Notes: generated by a model from the letters alone, not told the origin. DNA of 64,000 nucleotides from Hamadaea flava (GCF_024172085.1 NZ_JAMZDZ010000001.1:8246001-8310000), one strand, 5' to 3'. Positions 34,379 to 42,628 are shown, numbered from the stretch's first letter. Translations and numbers: made by a program.

Positions 34379-35398
34379 TCAGCGCAGGTCGCGCGTACTG
34401 TCGCGGACCTGCAGCGTGGGGGTGAGCAGGATCTGCCCGTGCGGGCGATCGCCGGTGGCGAGTTCCACCAGCAGTTGCATGCTGCGCCGGCCGACCTCGC
34501 CGAAGTCCTGCTGGACTGTGGTGAGCGGCGGGATCATGAACGGCGCTTCCGGAATGTCGTCGAAACCGACCACGCTGACGTCGTCGGGAACCCCGCGACC
34601 CGCTTCGTGCAGGGCGCGCAGCAGGCCGAGTGCCATGTGGTCGTTGGCGCAGAAGACCGCGGTCACCGACGGATCGGCGGCCAATCGCCGGCCGGCTTCG
34701 TACCCCGACCGGGAGCTCCAGTCGCCGTCGAGCGCCTCGGGTGCGGGCGCACCGGCTTCGGCCAGCGCCTCCCGCCAGCCCGCCTGGCGTTCGCGCGCCT
34801 CAGGCCAGCCGGCCGGACCGGCGATGTGATGCACGGTCGCGTGCCCCAGCGAGAGCAGATGCCGGGTCGCCGTCGCCGCCCCGGCGGTGTTGTCGACGCC
34901 GACCATCGGCACCCCGGAGGTGTGTCCGATGCCGACCCCGACCAGCGAGATGCCCGCCGGAACCGCGTCGAGCGCCTCGGCCGCCGAATCCTTCGGCACG
35001 ATCGCGACGATGCCCTCGACGGTCTGCTCGCGCAGCCGGTTGATGGCGTCGAGCACCGCCCGCCGGCCGAGCGCGCTGATGCTGGCGATGCTGACGAAGT
35101 AGCCCGCCGCCCGCGCCGCCTGCTCGATGCCGTAGACCATCGAGGCCGGGCCGAACAGCGTGCTGTCGAAGGTGACGATGCCCAACGTGTTGGAACGCTT
35201 GGTCACCAGGGTCCGGGCGGCCGAGTTGGGCTGGTAGTCCAGCTGCCGCATCGCCTCGAGCACCCGCTCGCGGGTCTCGGGACGCACCTTGGTGTGGTCG
35301 TTGAGCACCCGGGAGACGGTCTGGTGGGACACCCCCGCCAGCCGCGCCACATCCGTCATCACCGCGGAACGCGGCTGACCGGAACGGGCGCGAGTCAT
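34379..35398 (-). CDS. LacI-family regulator of the furanose importer
   Basis: This 339-residue protein has the LacI HTH (VMTDVARLAGVSHQTVSRVLN) and the hinge signature YQPNSAARTLVTKRSNTLG. The effector domain follows, ending with PPLTTVQQDFGEVGRRSMQLL. The ATG start has GAGGGG upstream. It is encoded directly upstream of the YtfQ-type importer on the same strand and divergent from the PHP gene. Related operator-like sites lie upstream of itself, upstream of the importer and upstream of the GH62/GH30 pair, so it is probably the arabinose-responsive repressor of all three (inference). Confidence 0.93.
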   Translation of the reverse strand: MTRARSGQPRSAVMTDVARLAGVSHQTVSRVLNDHTKVRPETRERVLEAMRQLDYQPNSAARTLVTKRSNTLGIVTFDSTLFGPASMVYGIEQAARAAGYFVSIASISALGRRAVLDAINRLREQTVEGIVAIVPKDSAAEALDAVPAGISLVGVGIGHTSGVPMVGVDNTAGAATATRHLLSLGHATVHHIAGPAGWPEARERQAGWREALAEAGAPAPEALDGDWSSRSGYEAGRRLAADPSVTAVFCANDHMALGLLRALHEAGRGVPDDVSVVGFDDIPEAPFMIPPLTTVQQDFGEVGRRSMQLLVELATGDRPHGQILLTPTLQVRDSTRDLR

Positions 35399-35447
35399 GA
35401 CATACCCCTCGGGTGAACGACGTGTTGCGGGGGTGTTGCGCAGATAG

Positions 35448-35461
35448 TGTTAACGCTCACA
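35448..35461. promoter_or_regulatory. Probable LacI operator between lacI and the PHP gene
   Basis: TGTTAACGCTCACA, a LacI-type near-palindrome, lies 50 bp upstream of lacI and about 180 bp upstream of the divergent PHP gene. Its reverse complement differs by one base from the site at 11423-11436. Confidence 0.65.
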
Positions 35462-35640
35462 TCGGCTGGCGTCAACCCAAGTCGATCTTCCGTTACCGTC
35501 CCGTTCCCCGCTTGGTCCACTCCGGTGGTGTCCGAAATGGGTAGATGACCAGACTGTCATCGGCTCACCTGCGAAAAGTTCGCCTGATCTTGGTGTTGAC
35601 GTCAACCTCCGTTGCCACCGGAGGGCCAGATTGCCGAGAC

Positions 35641-37341
35641 ATGGGACTTGGACACCACCACCATCACCACGATCACTCGCACGACTTCGCGGTCAGCGGG
35701 TCGGACCTGCCGGCTGCGCTCGACCTGAGCGTGCCGGACACCGAACTGTCGCCGTCGGACAACTCGCGGCGTACGTTCCTGCGCGGGGCGGGTCTGCTCG
35801 GCGCGGGCGCCGCCGTCGGCGGCCTCATCGGCGCGCCGGCCTTCGCCGGTGACAAGCACGAGACGTCGGCCGAGGCGTACAACCAGCACGAGGGCGAGGC
35901 GGGCGACCTCGTCTGGCTGGCCGGCGACCATCACATCCACACCCAGCACAGCTCGGACGGACAGTACCGGGTCATCGACCACGTCAAGCACGCGCACGCG
36001 TACGGGCTGGGCTGGATGGTCATCACCGACCACGGCAGCGTCGCCCACGCGAAGATCGGCGTCGAGAAGGTCAACCCGGACATCCGCGCCGCCCGTGAGG
36101 AGATCGACGACATCCTCGTGTTCCAGGGTCTGGAGTGGAACATTCCGGCCGCCGAGCACGGCACGGTCTTCGTGCACCCCGGCCAGAACGAGGTCGCCGT
36201 CCTCAAGGAGTTCGAGAACGCCTTCGACGGCGTGGTCACCAACACCACCGGGTCGACCTCGGCCAACGAGGCCGTCGCCATCGCGGGGCTGAACTTCCTC
36301 AACGACGCGGTCACCAAGAAGCGCGTACAGGACGCGATGTTCTTCGCCAACCACCCAGCGCGCAAGGGCATCGACTCGCCGCACGAGATCCGGGGCTGGC
36401 GCGACGCCGCGCCGCGCATCGCGCTGGGCTTCGAGGGCGCGCCGGGCCACCAGGCCGCGGGCATCCCGTCGCCGCTCGGCCCGGGCTCGGGCCGGGGCTA
36501 CTACGACAACTCGCCGTCGTCGGCGTCGTTCGCCGGCTACCCGCTGGAGAGCTACCGGACCTGGGGCGGGTTCGACTGGATGACCTCGACCGTCGGCGGC
36601 CTGTGGGACAGCCTGCTGGCCGAGGGCAAGCCGTGGTGGATCACGGCGAACTCCGACTCGCACTCGGTCTACGGCGACACCTCGGTCAACGGCGGCGGCG
36701 ACTTCACCGCCAACGGCCGGTACAACGACGCGGTCTATTCCAGCCCGGCGATCCTCACCAACGGCGACTTCTGGCCCGGCTACTACAGCCGTACGCACGT
36801 CGGCGCGACCCGTCCGTCGTACGCCGCGGTCATGGCGGGGCTGCGGGCCGGTCGGGTCTGGGTGGACCACGGCGGCCTGATCGACGGCATCGACGTCCGC
36901 GTCGGCACGGCGACCCTCGGCGGCACGTACGCCGTGCGTACCGGCCGGGACGTCCAGGTGAAGATCAAGATCAAGCTGGCGAGCAGCTCGAACTGGGCGC
37001 AGTTCGTGCCGAAGCTGGCCCGGGTCGACCTCATCGCGGGCGAGGTCACCGGACCGTCCGTCGACAAGGACGTCTTCAACACCCCGAAGACGAAGGTCGT
37101 CAAGTCGTTCGACGTCTCGTCGTCGACCGGCACGGTCACCCTGACCTACACCTTCCCCGACGTCGAGAAGGCGTTCTACCTGCGGCTTCGTGGCACCGAC
37201 GGGAAGCGTACGGCGGTCGGCCTCAACGGGACCACCGTGGACCCGGTCGGTCCGGCGATGGACGTCGTCGGGTCCGCCGACCCGTGGCAGGACCTCTGGT
37301 TCTACACGAACCCGATCTTCGTCCTCCCGCTGGGCCGATGA
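35641..37341 (+). CDS. TAT-exported PHP-domain metallohydrolase with a natural N-terminal histidine cluster
   Basis: The 566-residue protein starts MGLGHHHHHHDHSHDF, then an acidic stretch, then a TAT signal (SRRTFLRGAGLLGAGAAVGG). The PHP domain carries metal ligands in GDHHIHTQHSSDG, VITDHGSVAHAK, FFANHPARKG and ANSDSHSVYGD, consistent with a phosphoesterase of trinuclear metal type. The last 130 residues look like a beta-sandwich. The ATG is preferred over the ATG 96 bases upstream because the histidine tail leads straight into the TAT signal; its ribosome site is weak. The substrate is unknown. The divergent position beside an arabinose-type LacI operator suggests coregulation. Confidence 0.85.
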   Translation: MGLGHHHHHHDHSHDFAVSGSDLPAALDLSVPDTELSPSDNSRRTFLRGAGLLGAGAAVGGLIGAPAFAGDKHETSAEAYNQHEGEAGDLVWLAGDHHIHTQHSSDGQYRVIDHVKHAHAYGLGWMVITDHGSVAHAKIGVEKVNPDIRAAREEIDDILVFQGLEWNIPAAEHGTVFVHPGQNEVAVLKEFENAFDGVVTNTTGSTSANEAVAIAGLNFLNDAVTKKRVQDAMFFANHPARKGIDSPHEIRGWRDAAPRIALGFEGAPGHQAAGIPSPLGPGSGRGYYDNSPSSASFAGYPLESYRTWGGFDWMTSTVGGLWDSLLAEGKPWWITANSDSHSVYGDTSVNGGGDFTANGRYNDAVYSSPAILTNGDFWPGYYSRTHVGATRPSYAAVMAGLRAGRVWVDHGGLIDGIDVRVGTATLGGTYAVRTGRDVQVKIKIKLASSSNWAQFVPKLARVDLIAGEVTGPSVDKDVFNTPKTKVVKSFDVSSSTGTVTLTYTFPDVEKAFYLRLRGTDGKRTAVGLNGTTVDPVGPAMDVVGSADPWQDLWFYTNPIFVLPLGR

Positions 37342-37832
37342 TCTCGGGCCTCGACCTGGGGCACGCGAGCGTCGTGGAGGCCGAGCACTGGCTGCGGGAG
37401 ACCGCGGCCGGGCTCGGCCTCGCCGACCTCGTCGCCTGCACCCACCTCGTCCACGGCGACCAGCCCCGCGTCGCCGTCTCGTTGTCGGCCGCCGGTTCCT
37501 GGCCGGACCCGGTCGACGCCGAGGTCGCCGCCCGGGTGGCCGCGCTGCACGAGTCCGGTCACGGCGGCCGGGCCGTCCGCTATCCCGGGGTGGACGATTT
37601 GGTGGGGACGCTGCCGGTCGCGGAGTTGCTGGCGATCAGCGCGATTCAGGAGGTACGCGTACTGGGCGCGCCGTCGCCGGAACCCGATCCGCAGACGCTG
37701 ATCGACACCCGCGACTTCGTCCGCCCCCAGTACGCCGACGGCCGCCTGGTGCTGATGGCGATGCCGGCCCCGGGCGGGCGGATCGCGCCGTTCGAGGTGC
37801 CGAATCCGACGCCCTGCTGCGCGTTCCACTGA
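37338..37832 (+). CDS. Protein of unknown function coupled to the PHP gene
   Basis: This 164-residue protein begins at an ATG overlapping the PHP stop (ATGA), so its translation is coupled. It has no signal peptide. The N-terminal half is alanine-rich helical with HLVHGDQPRVAVSLSAAGSW, and the C-terminus ends NPTPCCAFH, a Cys-Cys-x2-His group that could bind metal. No family is recognised. The coupling suggests a role beside the PHP protein, although one is exported and the other is apparently cytoplasmic. Confidence 0.75.
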   Translation: MISGLDLGHASVVEAEHWLRETAAGLGLADLVACTHLVHGDQPRVAVSLSAAGSWPDPVDAEVAARVAALHESGHGGRAVRYPGVDDLVGTLPVAELLAISAIQEVRVLGAPSPEPDPQTLIDTRDFVRPQYADGRLVLMAMPAPGGRIAPFEVPNPTPCCAFH

Positions 37833-37857
37833 TCCCCGGACGGTTGCCGAGTCGGCG

Positions 37858-38065
37858 TCGTGATCGAGCAGGTGCCGCGCGACGTGATCCTCGACCTGCG
37901 CTGGTCGGTGCCGGCCGCGGAGATTCCCCGGTGCAACGGCCGGACCGGAGCACGGACGTTCTAGGAGCGCCACGGCTTCGTCGCGCGGGACCGGAGTTCG
38001 TGCGGGCGTCGGGCCAGCACTACCTGTTCGTCCGCGACCTTGCGGCGGATCCGCTCAGTCGGTGA
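37858..38065 (+). pseudogene. Remnant of a GNAT-type acetyltransferase gene
   Basis: A start-like GTG gives VIEQVPRDVILDLRWSVPA, then TF, a TAG stop and ERHGFVA. The sequence (F-Y)-ERHGFVA is the usual end of GNAT acetyltransferases, so the TAG probably replaced a TAC. A frame change then gives GPEFVRASGQHYLFVRDL, the expected C-terminus. The total length is far below a normal GNAT (about 150 residues), so the middle is deleted. It is adjacent to the PHP pair and not needed by it. Confidence 0.6.
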
Positions 38066-38132
38066 GGGTCAGCGCGGGCTGCGGGGCGCGTTCCGGCTCT
38101 CCCGGATCGCCGGCGGAGTCAGGAAGAACCGG

Positions 38133-38765
38133 TCATGCGGCCTGGTCGTGGATGCCGGCGAGGACGGTGTCGAGCATCCGGTCGAATTCGGCCGCCGATC
38201 CGAAGTCGGCGAACCTCGGAGCGAGTGCCGCCAGTGTCGGATGGGCGGCGGCGTCGAAGTCGGGCACCGGGCTCGGCCCGTCCGGTCCGGCGCTGGTGCG
38301 GGCGAGCAGGTGGCCGTTGAGGAAGCCGAACAGCACCGCCGGGGCGTCGGCGACGGCTTGATCGGGCAGTCCTGATCGGCGCATCGCGGCGACCAGCCGC
38401 TCCAGCGTCGTCAACGCCACCGGCGAGAGCTGGGCGCGCGTCGCCAGCAGTGGGAACACCCGCGGATGCCGGTACGCCACGTCCCGGTAGCCGTGCGCGA
38501 TCCGCCGGGCGACGGCCTGCCAGTTCCCGGACGGGTCACCGGCGTCGGCGGTCGCCTCGGCGAGCACGGCTTCGGACACCGCGTCCAGCAGCGCCGCCTT
38601 GCCTTTGATGTGGTGGTAGATCGACATCGGATCGACGCCGAGGTCGTCGGCCAGCCGCCGCACGCTGAACCGGTCCAGGCCGTCCCGGTCGACCAGGGCG
38701 ACGGCGGCGGCCGCGATGTGCTCGCGGTCGAGTCCCGCCGAGGTGCCGCGTGTGCGGTTGGCCAC
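38133..38765 (-). CDS. TetR-family repressor
   Basis: This 210-residue protein has an N-terminal TetR HTH (FSVRRLADDLGVDPMSIYHHIKGKAALLDAV) and a C-terminal ligand domain of the TetR_C_1 type. It is divergent from a four-span membrane protein gene. Two copies of one palindrome between the genes suggest that it represses both itself and that gene. The ligand is unknown. Confidence 0.92.
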   Translation of the reverse strand: MANRTRGTSAGLDREHIAAAAVALVDRDGLDRFSVRRLADDLGVDPMSIYHHIKGKAALLDAVSEAVLAEATADAGDPSGNWQAVARRIAHGYRDVAYRHPRVFPLLATRAQLSPVALTTLERLVAAMRRSGLPDQAVADAPAVLFGFLNGHLLARTSAGPDGPSPVPDFDAAAHPTLAALAPRFADFGSAAEFDRMLDTVLAGIHDQAA

Positions 38766-38785
38766 GTCTCACTCCTCCGATTGCC

Positions 38786-38836
38786 AAACCTACGCCGTAG
38801 AATATAGCGTGGCCGAGGAAACCTACGGCGTAGATT
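38786..38836. promoter_or_regulatory. Twin TetR operators
   Basis: AAACCTACGCCGTAGAAT (38786-38803) and AAACCTACGGCGTAGATT (38819-38836) are near-identical palindromes (CTACG-N-CGTAG). They are spaced 33 bp, about three helical turns, in the divergent TetR/membrane-protein spacer. Confidence 0.8.
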
Positions 38837-38847
38837 TGGAGGAAGTC

Positions 38848-39303
38848 ATGCAGCACAAGCGATGGGCCGTCCGAGCCATGTACGCGGGACTGGGCCTGAC
38901 CGTCCTCGCGACGGCGATCCCGTACGCCACGAAGGATCTGCTGGCCGACCACATCCGGGCCGGCTATCCGGCGTACGCCCCAGCGCAGGTGAACACGGCG
39001 GTCAGTACGTACCTGATCCTGGTGTCCGTGATCGGGGCGCTCGGCGTACTGGCCTGGATCGGGACGGCCTGGGCGGTCCGGGCGGGCAAGCGATGGGCGC
39101 GTCCCGCCGCGACGGTGGTGTTCGTGCTCGGCCTGACGATCGGGCTGACCGCGTTGCTCACAAAGGACACCTCGGGCGACACCGGGCTGCCGGCCACGCT
39201 CGGCCTGCTCGGGATGGTGCCGACGCTGGCCGGGCTCGTCGCGGTCGGTCTGCTGTGGAGCCGGAGTTCCGGCCCGACCGCGACGCTCAGCGATCCGCGG
39301 TAG
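38848..39303 (+). CDS. Four-span membrane protein under TetR control
   Basis: This 151-residue protein starts at ATG with GGAGGAA upstream. It has four hydrophobic segments: the first near residue 10, then AVSTYLILVSVIGALGVLAW, AATVVFVLGLTIGLTAL and LGMVPTLAGLVAVGLLW. No family name can be given with certainty. The twin operators just upstream mean the divergent TetR protein very likely controls it. Its 3' end overlaps the convergent MFS gene by 17 bases. Confidence 0.85.
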   Translation: MQHKRWAVRAMYAGLGLTVLATAIPYATKDLLADHIRAGYPAYAPAQVNTAVSTYLILVSVIGALGVLAWIGTAWAVRAGKRWARPAATVVFVLGLTIGLTALLTKDTSGDTGLPATLGLLGMVPTLAGLVAVGLLWSRSSGPTATLSDPR

Positions 39304-40564
39304 CCAGCGCGAGATCGCGAACGGGCTCGACGACCGCGCGAGCGGATTCCGGCGTACGCAGTGTGCGGATGCGTCGGGCGAACATCGGCACCGCCGACGC
39401 GGCCAGCCCGGCGGCGCCGATCGCCACGCCCCAGCGTGCGCCGACCAGCTGCCCGAGCACTCCGGCGAGCGCCGACCCGACCGGCAGGACGCCGAACGTG
39501 ATCAGCCGGTAGCCGCCGTTGGTCCGGGCGATTGTCCCGTGTGGAGCGACGATCTGGCGCAGGGTCACCGACAGCACGTTGGCGCTGCCGAGCCCCACGC
39601 CGGAGATGAGTTCGACGGCGGCGAGTGCTGCGGCGAACGGCGTACCCGTGCCCGGGAGGACGGCGATGAGCAGGGGAGCGCCGGTCGACAGGACGAGCGA
39701 GAGGGCGAACGCGCGGCCGTAGCCGAACCGGGCGGCCAGGCGCAGCGCCAGCATCGTGCCGGCGAACGCGCCGACCCCGGCCGCGCTGATGGCCAGCCCG
39801 TACGCGCCGGCGCTGAGCCCGCGGTCGGTCACCGCGAAGATGACGAGGTTGACCACGAGAATCTGGGCCGCGCCGTTGTAGATGGCGGCGTGCGCGGTCA
39901 GCGCCCGCAGGAACGGGTTCGCGCCCAGTTGGCGAAGGCCGTCGAAGACGCTGGTAGCGGGGGTCGGCTCGGGGTCGGGCTCGGGCTGCTTCGCGGCCGC
40001 CACCCCGTACGCGCTGGCCAGATAACTGATCGCGTCGAGGAGCATGGCGAACGGGGCGCCGACGATCTGCACGAGGAGTCCGGCCAGGCCGGGCCCGGCG
40101 ACCTGGGCGGCGGTGGTCGAGCCCTGCATCGCCCGGTTCGCCTTGGGCAGGTACGCCTGCGGCACCAGCGTCGGCAGGTACGCGAAGCCGCCGATGTCGA
40201 AGACGACGCTGGCCGCCCCGACGACGAGGGCTATGCCGACGAGGAACGGCACGGACAGCCAGCCCAGGGCGTACGAGATGGGAATGAGCAGGAGCGCCGC
40301 GAACCGCACGAGGTCGGCGGTGATCATGGCGCGACGGCGCTTGCGGGTCTGGAGCCAATGCCCGGCGAGCAGGGGGAGCACGACGTTGGGCAGGTACGCG
40401 GCGGTGGCCACGGCGGAGACGCCGGCCGCGCCCGCGCCGAGGGTGAGGGCCGCGATGAGCGGCAGGGCGACGGCGGAGACGTGGCTGCCGACGACCGAGA
40501 CGGTGTGCCCGGCCCAGAACCGCCGGAAGTCCGTTACTACTTGAGGGGATGCATCTGGTAACAC
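39287..40564 (-). CDS. MFS transporter, probable drug/efflux type
   Basis: This 425-residue protein has 12 membrane segments and the MFS_3-like pattern (FRRFWAGHTVSVVGSHVSAVALPLIAAL at the start). This is typical of macrolide-efflux-like or enterobactin-exporter-like MFS proteins. The start is taken as GTG at 40564, because no ATG is in frame close by. Only 30 bases separate it from the divergent CGNR-type regulator, and a palindrome overlaps the GTG. The substrate is unknown. Confidence 0.85.
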   Translation of the reverse strand: MLPDASPQVVTDFRRFWAGHTVSVVGSHVSAVALPLIAALTLGAGAAGVSAVATAAYLPNVVLPLLAGHWLQTRKRRRAMITADLVRFAALLLIPISYALGWLSVPFLVGIALVVGAASVVFDIGGFAYLPTLVPQAYLPKANRAMQGSTTAAQVAGPGLAGLLVQIVGAPFAMLLDAISYLASAYGVAAAKQPEPDPEPTPATSVFDGLRQLGANPFLRALTAHAAIYNGAAQILVVNLVIFAVTDRGLSAGAYGLAISAAGVGAFAGTMLALRLAARFGYGRAFALSLVLSTGAPLLIAVLPGTGTPFAAALAAVELISGVGLGSANVLSVTLRQIVAPHGTIARTNGGYRLITFGVLPVGSALAGVLGQLVGARWGVAIGAAGLAASAVPMFARRIRTLRTPESARAVVEPVRDLALATADR

Positions 40565-40570
40565 GTTACC
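40557..40570. promoter_or_regulatory. Operator-like palindrome overlapping the MFS start
   Basis: GGTAAC-AC-GTTACC is a perfect inverted repeat overlapping the GTG start of the MFS gene. A third GGTAAC half-site sits at 40589-40594, abutting the regulator's ATG. This suggests control by the divergent CGNR protein. Confidence 0.6.
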
Positions 40571-40594
40571 GATACTAGGGGGATAGCTGGTAAC

Positions 40595-41170
40595 ATGGCA
40601 AGCGTGATTCAGCCGGGCGACCGAGCGCCCGCGCCGCCGGGGTTGGCGCTGGTGCAGGACTTGATCAACACCGTGGACCTGGAGATGGACCGGGACGCGC
40701 TGCGCACCGTGGACGGACTGGCGGAGTTCTGTGCCGACCACGACGTGCCGCTGTCCGGCCTGGCCGAGTCCGACCTGCGCGCGGTGCTGGAGCTACGCGA
40801 GGCGCTGCGCGACGTCTGTCAGGCGCACGCGGGCGTGGACGTGCCGGCGGCCACCTTGTCTAGATTGGACAAACAGCTCGCCCAGGCTCACCTGGTCCTC
40901 GCGATCGACGACTCCGGCGCGGCCCTCGTACGCCCAGCCGCCGGGCTGACCGGCGCGGTCGGCCTGACCGCTCACATCGCGTCGTCCATCGCCGGCGCGG
41001 TCGCCGACGACACGTGGCGACGGCTCAAGGCGTGCGCCGCCGACACCTGCCGGTGGGCCTACTACGACCACAGCCCGGCTGGTCGCAGCCGGTGGTGCAC
41101 GATGAGCATCTGCGGCGCCCGCAACAAGATGCGCCGCCTGCGGTCCCGCGCTTCCGCGCCCGCGGGATGA
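40595..41170 (+). CDS. CGNR zinc-finger transcriptional regulator
   Basis: This 191-residue protein has the N-terminal ABATE-type domain (LALVQDLINTVDLEMDRD) and ends in a CGNR-type zinc finger: CAADTCRWAYYDHSP then RSRWCTMSICGARNKMRR (here CGARNK in place of CGNR). These proteins are stress-linked regulators in actinobacteria. GGGGGA lies 12 nt before the ATG, which is a poor spacing, so the message may be leaderless. It likely governs the divergent MFS gene. Confidence 0.88.
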   Translation: MASVIQPGDRAPAPPGLALVQDLINTVDLEMDRDALRTVDGLAEFCADHDVPLSGLAESDLRAVLELREALRDVCQAHAGVDVPAATLSRLDKQLAQAHLVLAIDDSGAALVRPAAGLTGAVGLTAHIASSIAGAVADDTWRRLKACAADTCRWAYYDHSPAGRSRWCTMSICGARNKMRRLRSRASAPAG

Positions 41171-41212
41171 GTCCGCTCGGGTGCTCGGCAGCGGATTCCG
41201 ACGTGACCGGCG

Positions 41213-41500
41213 TCAGGGCTGTTCGGCGAGCAGCCGGGTCAGCGAGAGCCGGAAGTGATGGCTGCTCGTCGCGCCCTCGACGATGACGACCCAGCTGTCC
41301 AGGCCGTGCTCGAAGATCCGGCGGCCACGGTCCGACCACGGATGCCTGGGCTTGTAGGTCCGAGCCAGCTGCAGGGCGCCGGCGACGGCCGCCTCCCGCT
41401 CGAGGCCGAGATCGAAGAGGTTGGTCAGCTTCCAGTTGGCGTACTGGCCCTTGCCGCCGGTGCTCTCCTCCAGCAGCGCGAAGTACCTGCCGACCTCCAT
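41213..41500 (-). CDS. Small protein of unknown function, paralogue of the next gene
   Basis: This 95-residue soluble protein starts at an ATG that overlaps the upstream stop by one base (TGATG). It ends in SWVVIVEGATSSHHFRLSLTRLL, which parallels TWIVVVDGGSGAYHFRVTLAVL in its neighbour. The shared layout also includes GQ/GN...W-K-T near the start and the HP-W/GQE...G-R(R/Q)-(I/V)F block. The two are tandem duplicates. No family is recognised. Confidence 0.75.
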   Translation of the reverse strand: MEVGRYFALLEESTGGKGQYANWKLTNLFDLGLEREAAVAGALQLARTYKPRHPWSDRGRRIFEHGLDSWVVIVEGATSSHHFRLSLTRLLAEQP

Positions 41501-41787
41501 CAGGACACCGCCTCGAGGACGGCCAGTGTGACCCGGAAGTGGTAGGCGCCCGACCCGCCGTCGACCACGACGATCCAGGTGTCCTCACCCTGCCGGAACA
41601 CCTGCCGCCCCTGCTCCTGCCCCGGGTGCACCGGCCGATGCGTGGCCGCCGTCTCGGCCGCCACCTCCAGCGCGACGGCACGATCCGGACCCAGCGCCCG
41701 GGTCTTCGTCGGCCGCCACGCGGCGGAGTTGCCACCGCCCGCGAGTTCCTCGACGATCGCGTACCAGTTGCCCGGGGTCCCATGCAT
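41500..41787 (-). CDS. Small protein of unknown function, paralogue of the previous gene
   Basis: With the ATG at 41787 this gene encodes 95 residues, the same length as its downstream paralogue, which supports that start over the TTG at 41814. It carries GNWYAIVEEL, RPTKTRALG, a basic HRPVHPGQEQGRQVF block and the C-terminal VVVDGGSGAYHFRVTLAVL. The function is unknown. It is translationally coupled to the gene at 41213-41500. Confidence 0.72.
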   Translation of the reverse strand: MHGTPGNWYAIVEELAGGGNSAAWRPTKTRALGPDRAVALEVAAETAATHRPVHPGQEQGRQVFRQGEDTWIVVVDGGSGAYHFRVTLAVLEAVS

Positions 41788-41815
41788 GCGACCGATGATC
41801 GCATCGACCCGCAAG

Positions 41816-42592
41816 TCAGTCGATCAGTGCCGTCGCGACGGCCCGGGCGAACGCGTCCACGTTGTCGATCATGATGTTGTGGCCGCAATCCGGAATCGGC
41901 ACCACACCGATGCCCGCTGCTGTCAGCCGGTCGGCGTCCGGACGTGGTCCGTCGCTTTCCGGATACAGCAGGGTCCGCGGGATGGTCACCGACTCCAGGT
42001 GTTCCCGTGCGGTCGGATCGCCGCCGAGCAAGGCGTTCATCGCGGTCCGGTAGAGCGCACGCGGTTCGGCCAACCGCATGGTGGCGGCCCAGTGCGGGCC
42101 CACGTGCACCATCGTCTCCGTCCAGCCGTGGTCGAGGAACTCCGCCTCGGTCCGGTAGACGCCGATGCCTGAGCTGCCCGGCCGCTTGACCGTCGGCAGG
42201 CTCTCCGCCGGGTCCAAGACCGGATCGATCAGCACCAGACGGCGTACCAGCTGAGGATGGCGGGCCGCGAGCACGCAGGCGACCGCGCCGCCCAGGCTGT
42301 GCGCCACCACGTCGGCCCGGCCCGCCGCCGCCTGCTCCAGCGCGCGGGCCAGCAGGTCCGCGTGCATTTCCAAGGTGTACGCCTGATCGGCGGGCCGATC
42401 GCTGATGCCGAAGCCGAGCAGGTCGATCAGCAGCGAGCGATGACCGGCCAGGGCCGGGTGGGCGACCGCCTCGGCGTAGTAGGGCGCGGAACTGGCGCCG
42501 AGGCCGTGCAGGTAGACGCGAGTCGGCTGGACGCCGGGCAGTTCGGCCCAGCGCAGCTGGGAGCCGTCGGGAAGTACGGAAGCGCTATGCAT
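41816..42592 (-). CDS. Alpha/beta-hydrolase
   Basis: This 258-residue protein has the alpha/beta-hydrolase oxyanion motif YLHGLGASS near residue 29, the nucleophile elbow AHSLGGA and the C-terminal histidine in DCGHNIMID. It has no signal peptide. The ATG at 42592 is taken as the start. It is divergent from a PadR regulator with an inverted repeat between them, so it is probably the target. The substrate is unknown. Confidence 0.9.
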   Translation of the reverse strand: MHSASVLPDGSQLRWAELPGVQPTRVYLHGLGASSAPYYAEAVAHPALAGHRSLLIDLLGFGISDRPADQAYTLEMHADLLARALEQAAAGRADVVAHSLGGAVACVLAARHPQLVRRLVLIDPVLDPAESLPTVKRPGSSGIGVYRTEAEFLDHGWTETMVHVGPHWAATMRLAEPRALYRTAMNALLGGDPTAREHLESVTIPRTLLYPESDGPRPDADRLTAAGIGVVPIPDCGHNIMIDNVDAFARAVATALID

Positions 42593-42593
42593 A

Positions 42594-42628
42594 GCCAAGA
42601 AGATATCTCGAAGCCGAGGTATCTTGGC
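42594..42628. promoter_or_regulatory. PadR-type operator between the hydrolase and padR genes
   Basis: GCCAAG (42594-42599) and GATATCTCG (42602-42610) are mirrored by CGAGGTATC (42615-42623) and CTTGGC (42623-42628). The long imperfect inverted repeat lies in the 44-bp divergent spacer and covers both promoters. Confidence 0.7.

Noticed and set aside
35641-35700. His6 tag as cloning or vector contamination
   Set aside because: The histidines continue into DHSHDF and a genomic TAT leader, with no vector sequence nearby.
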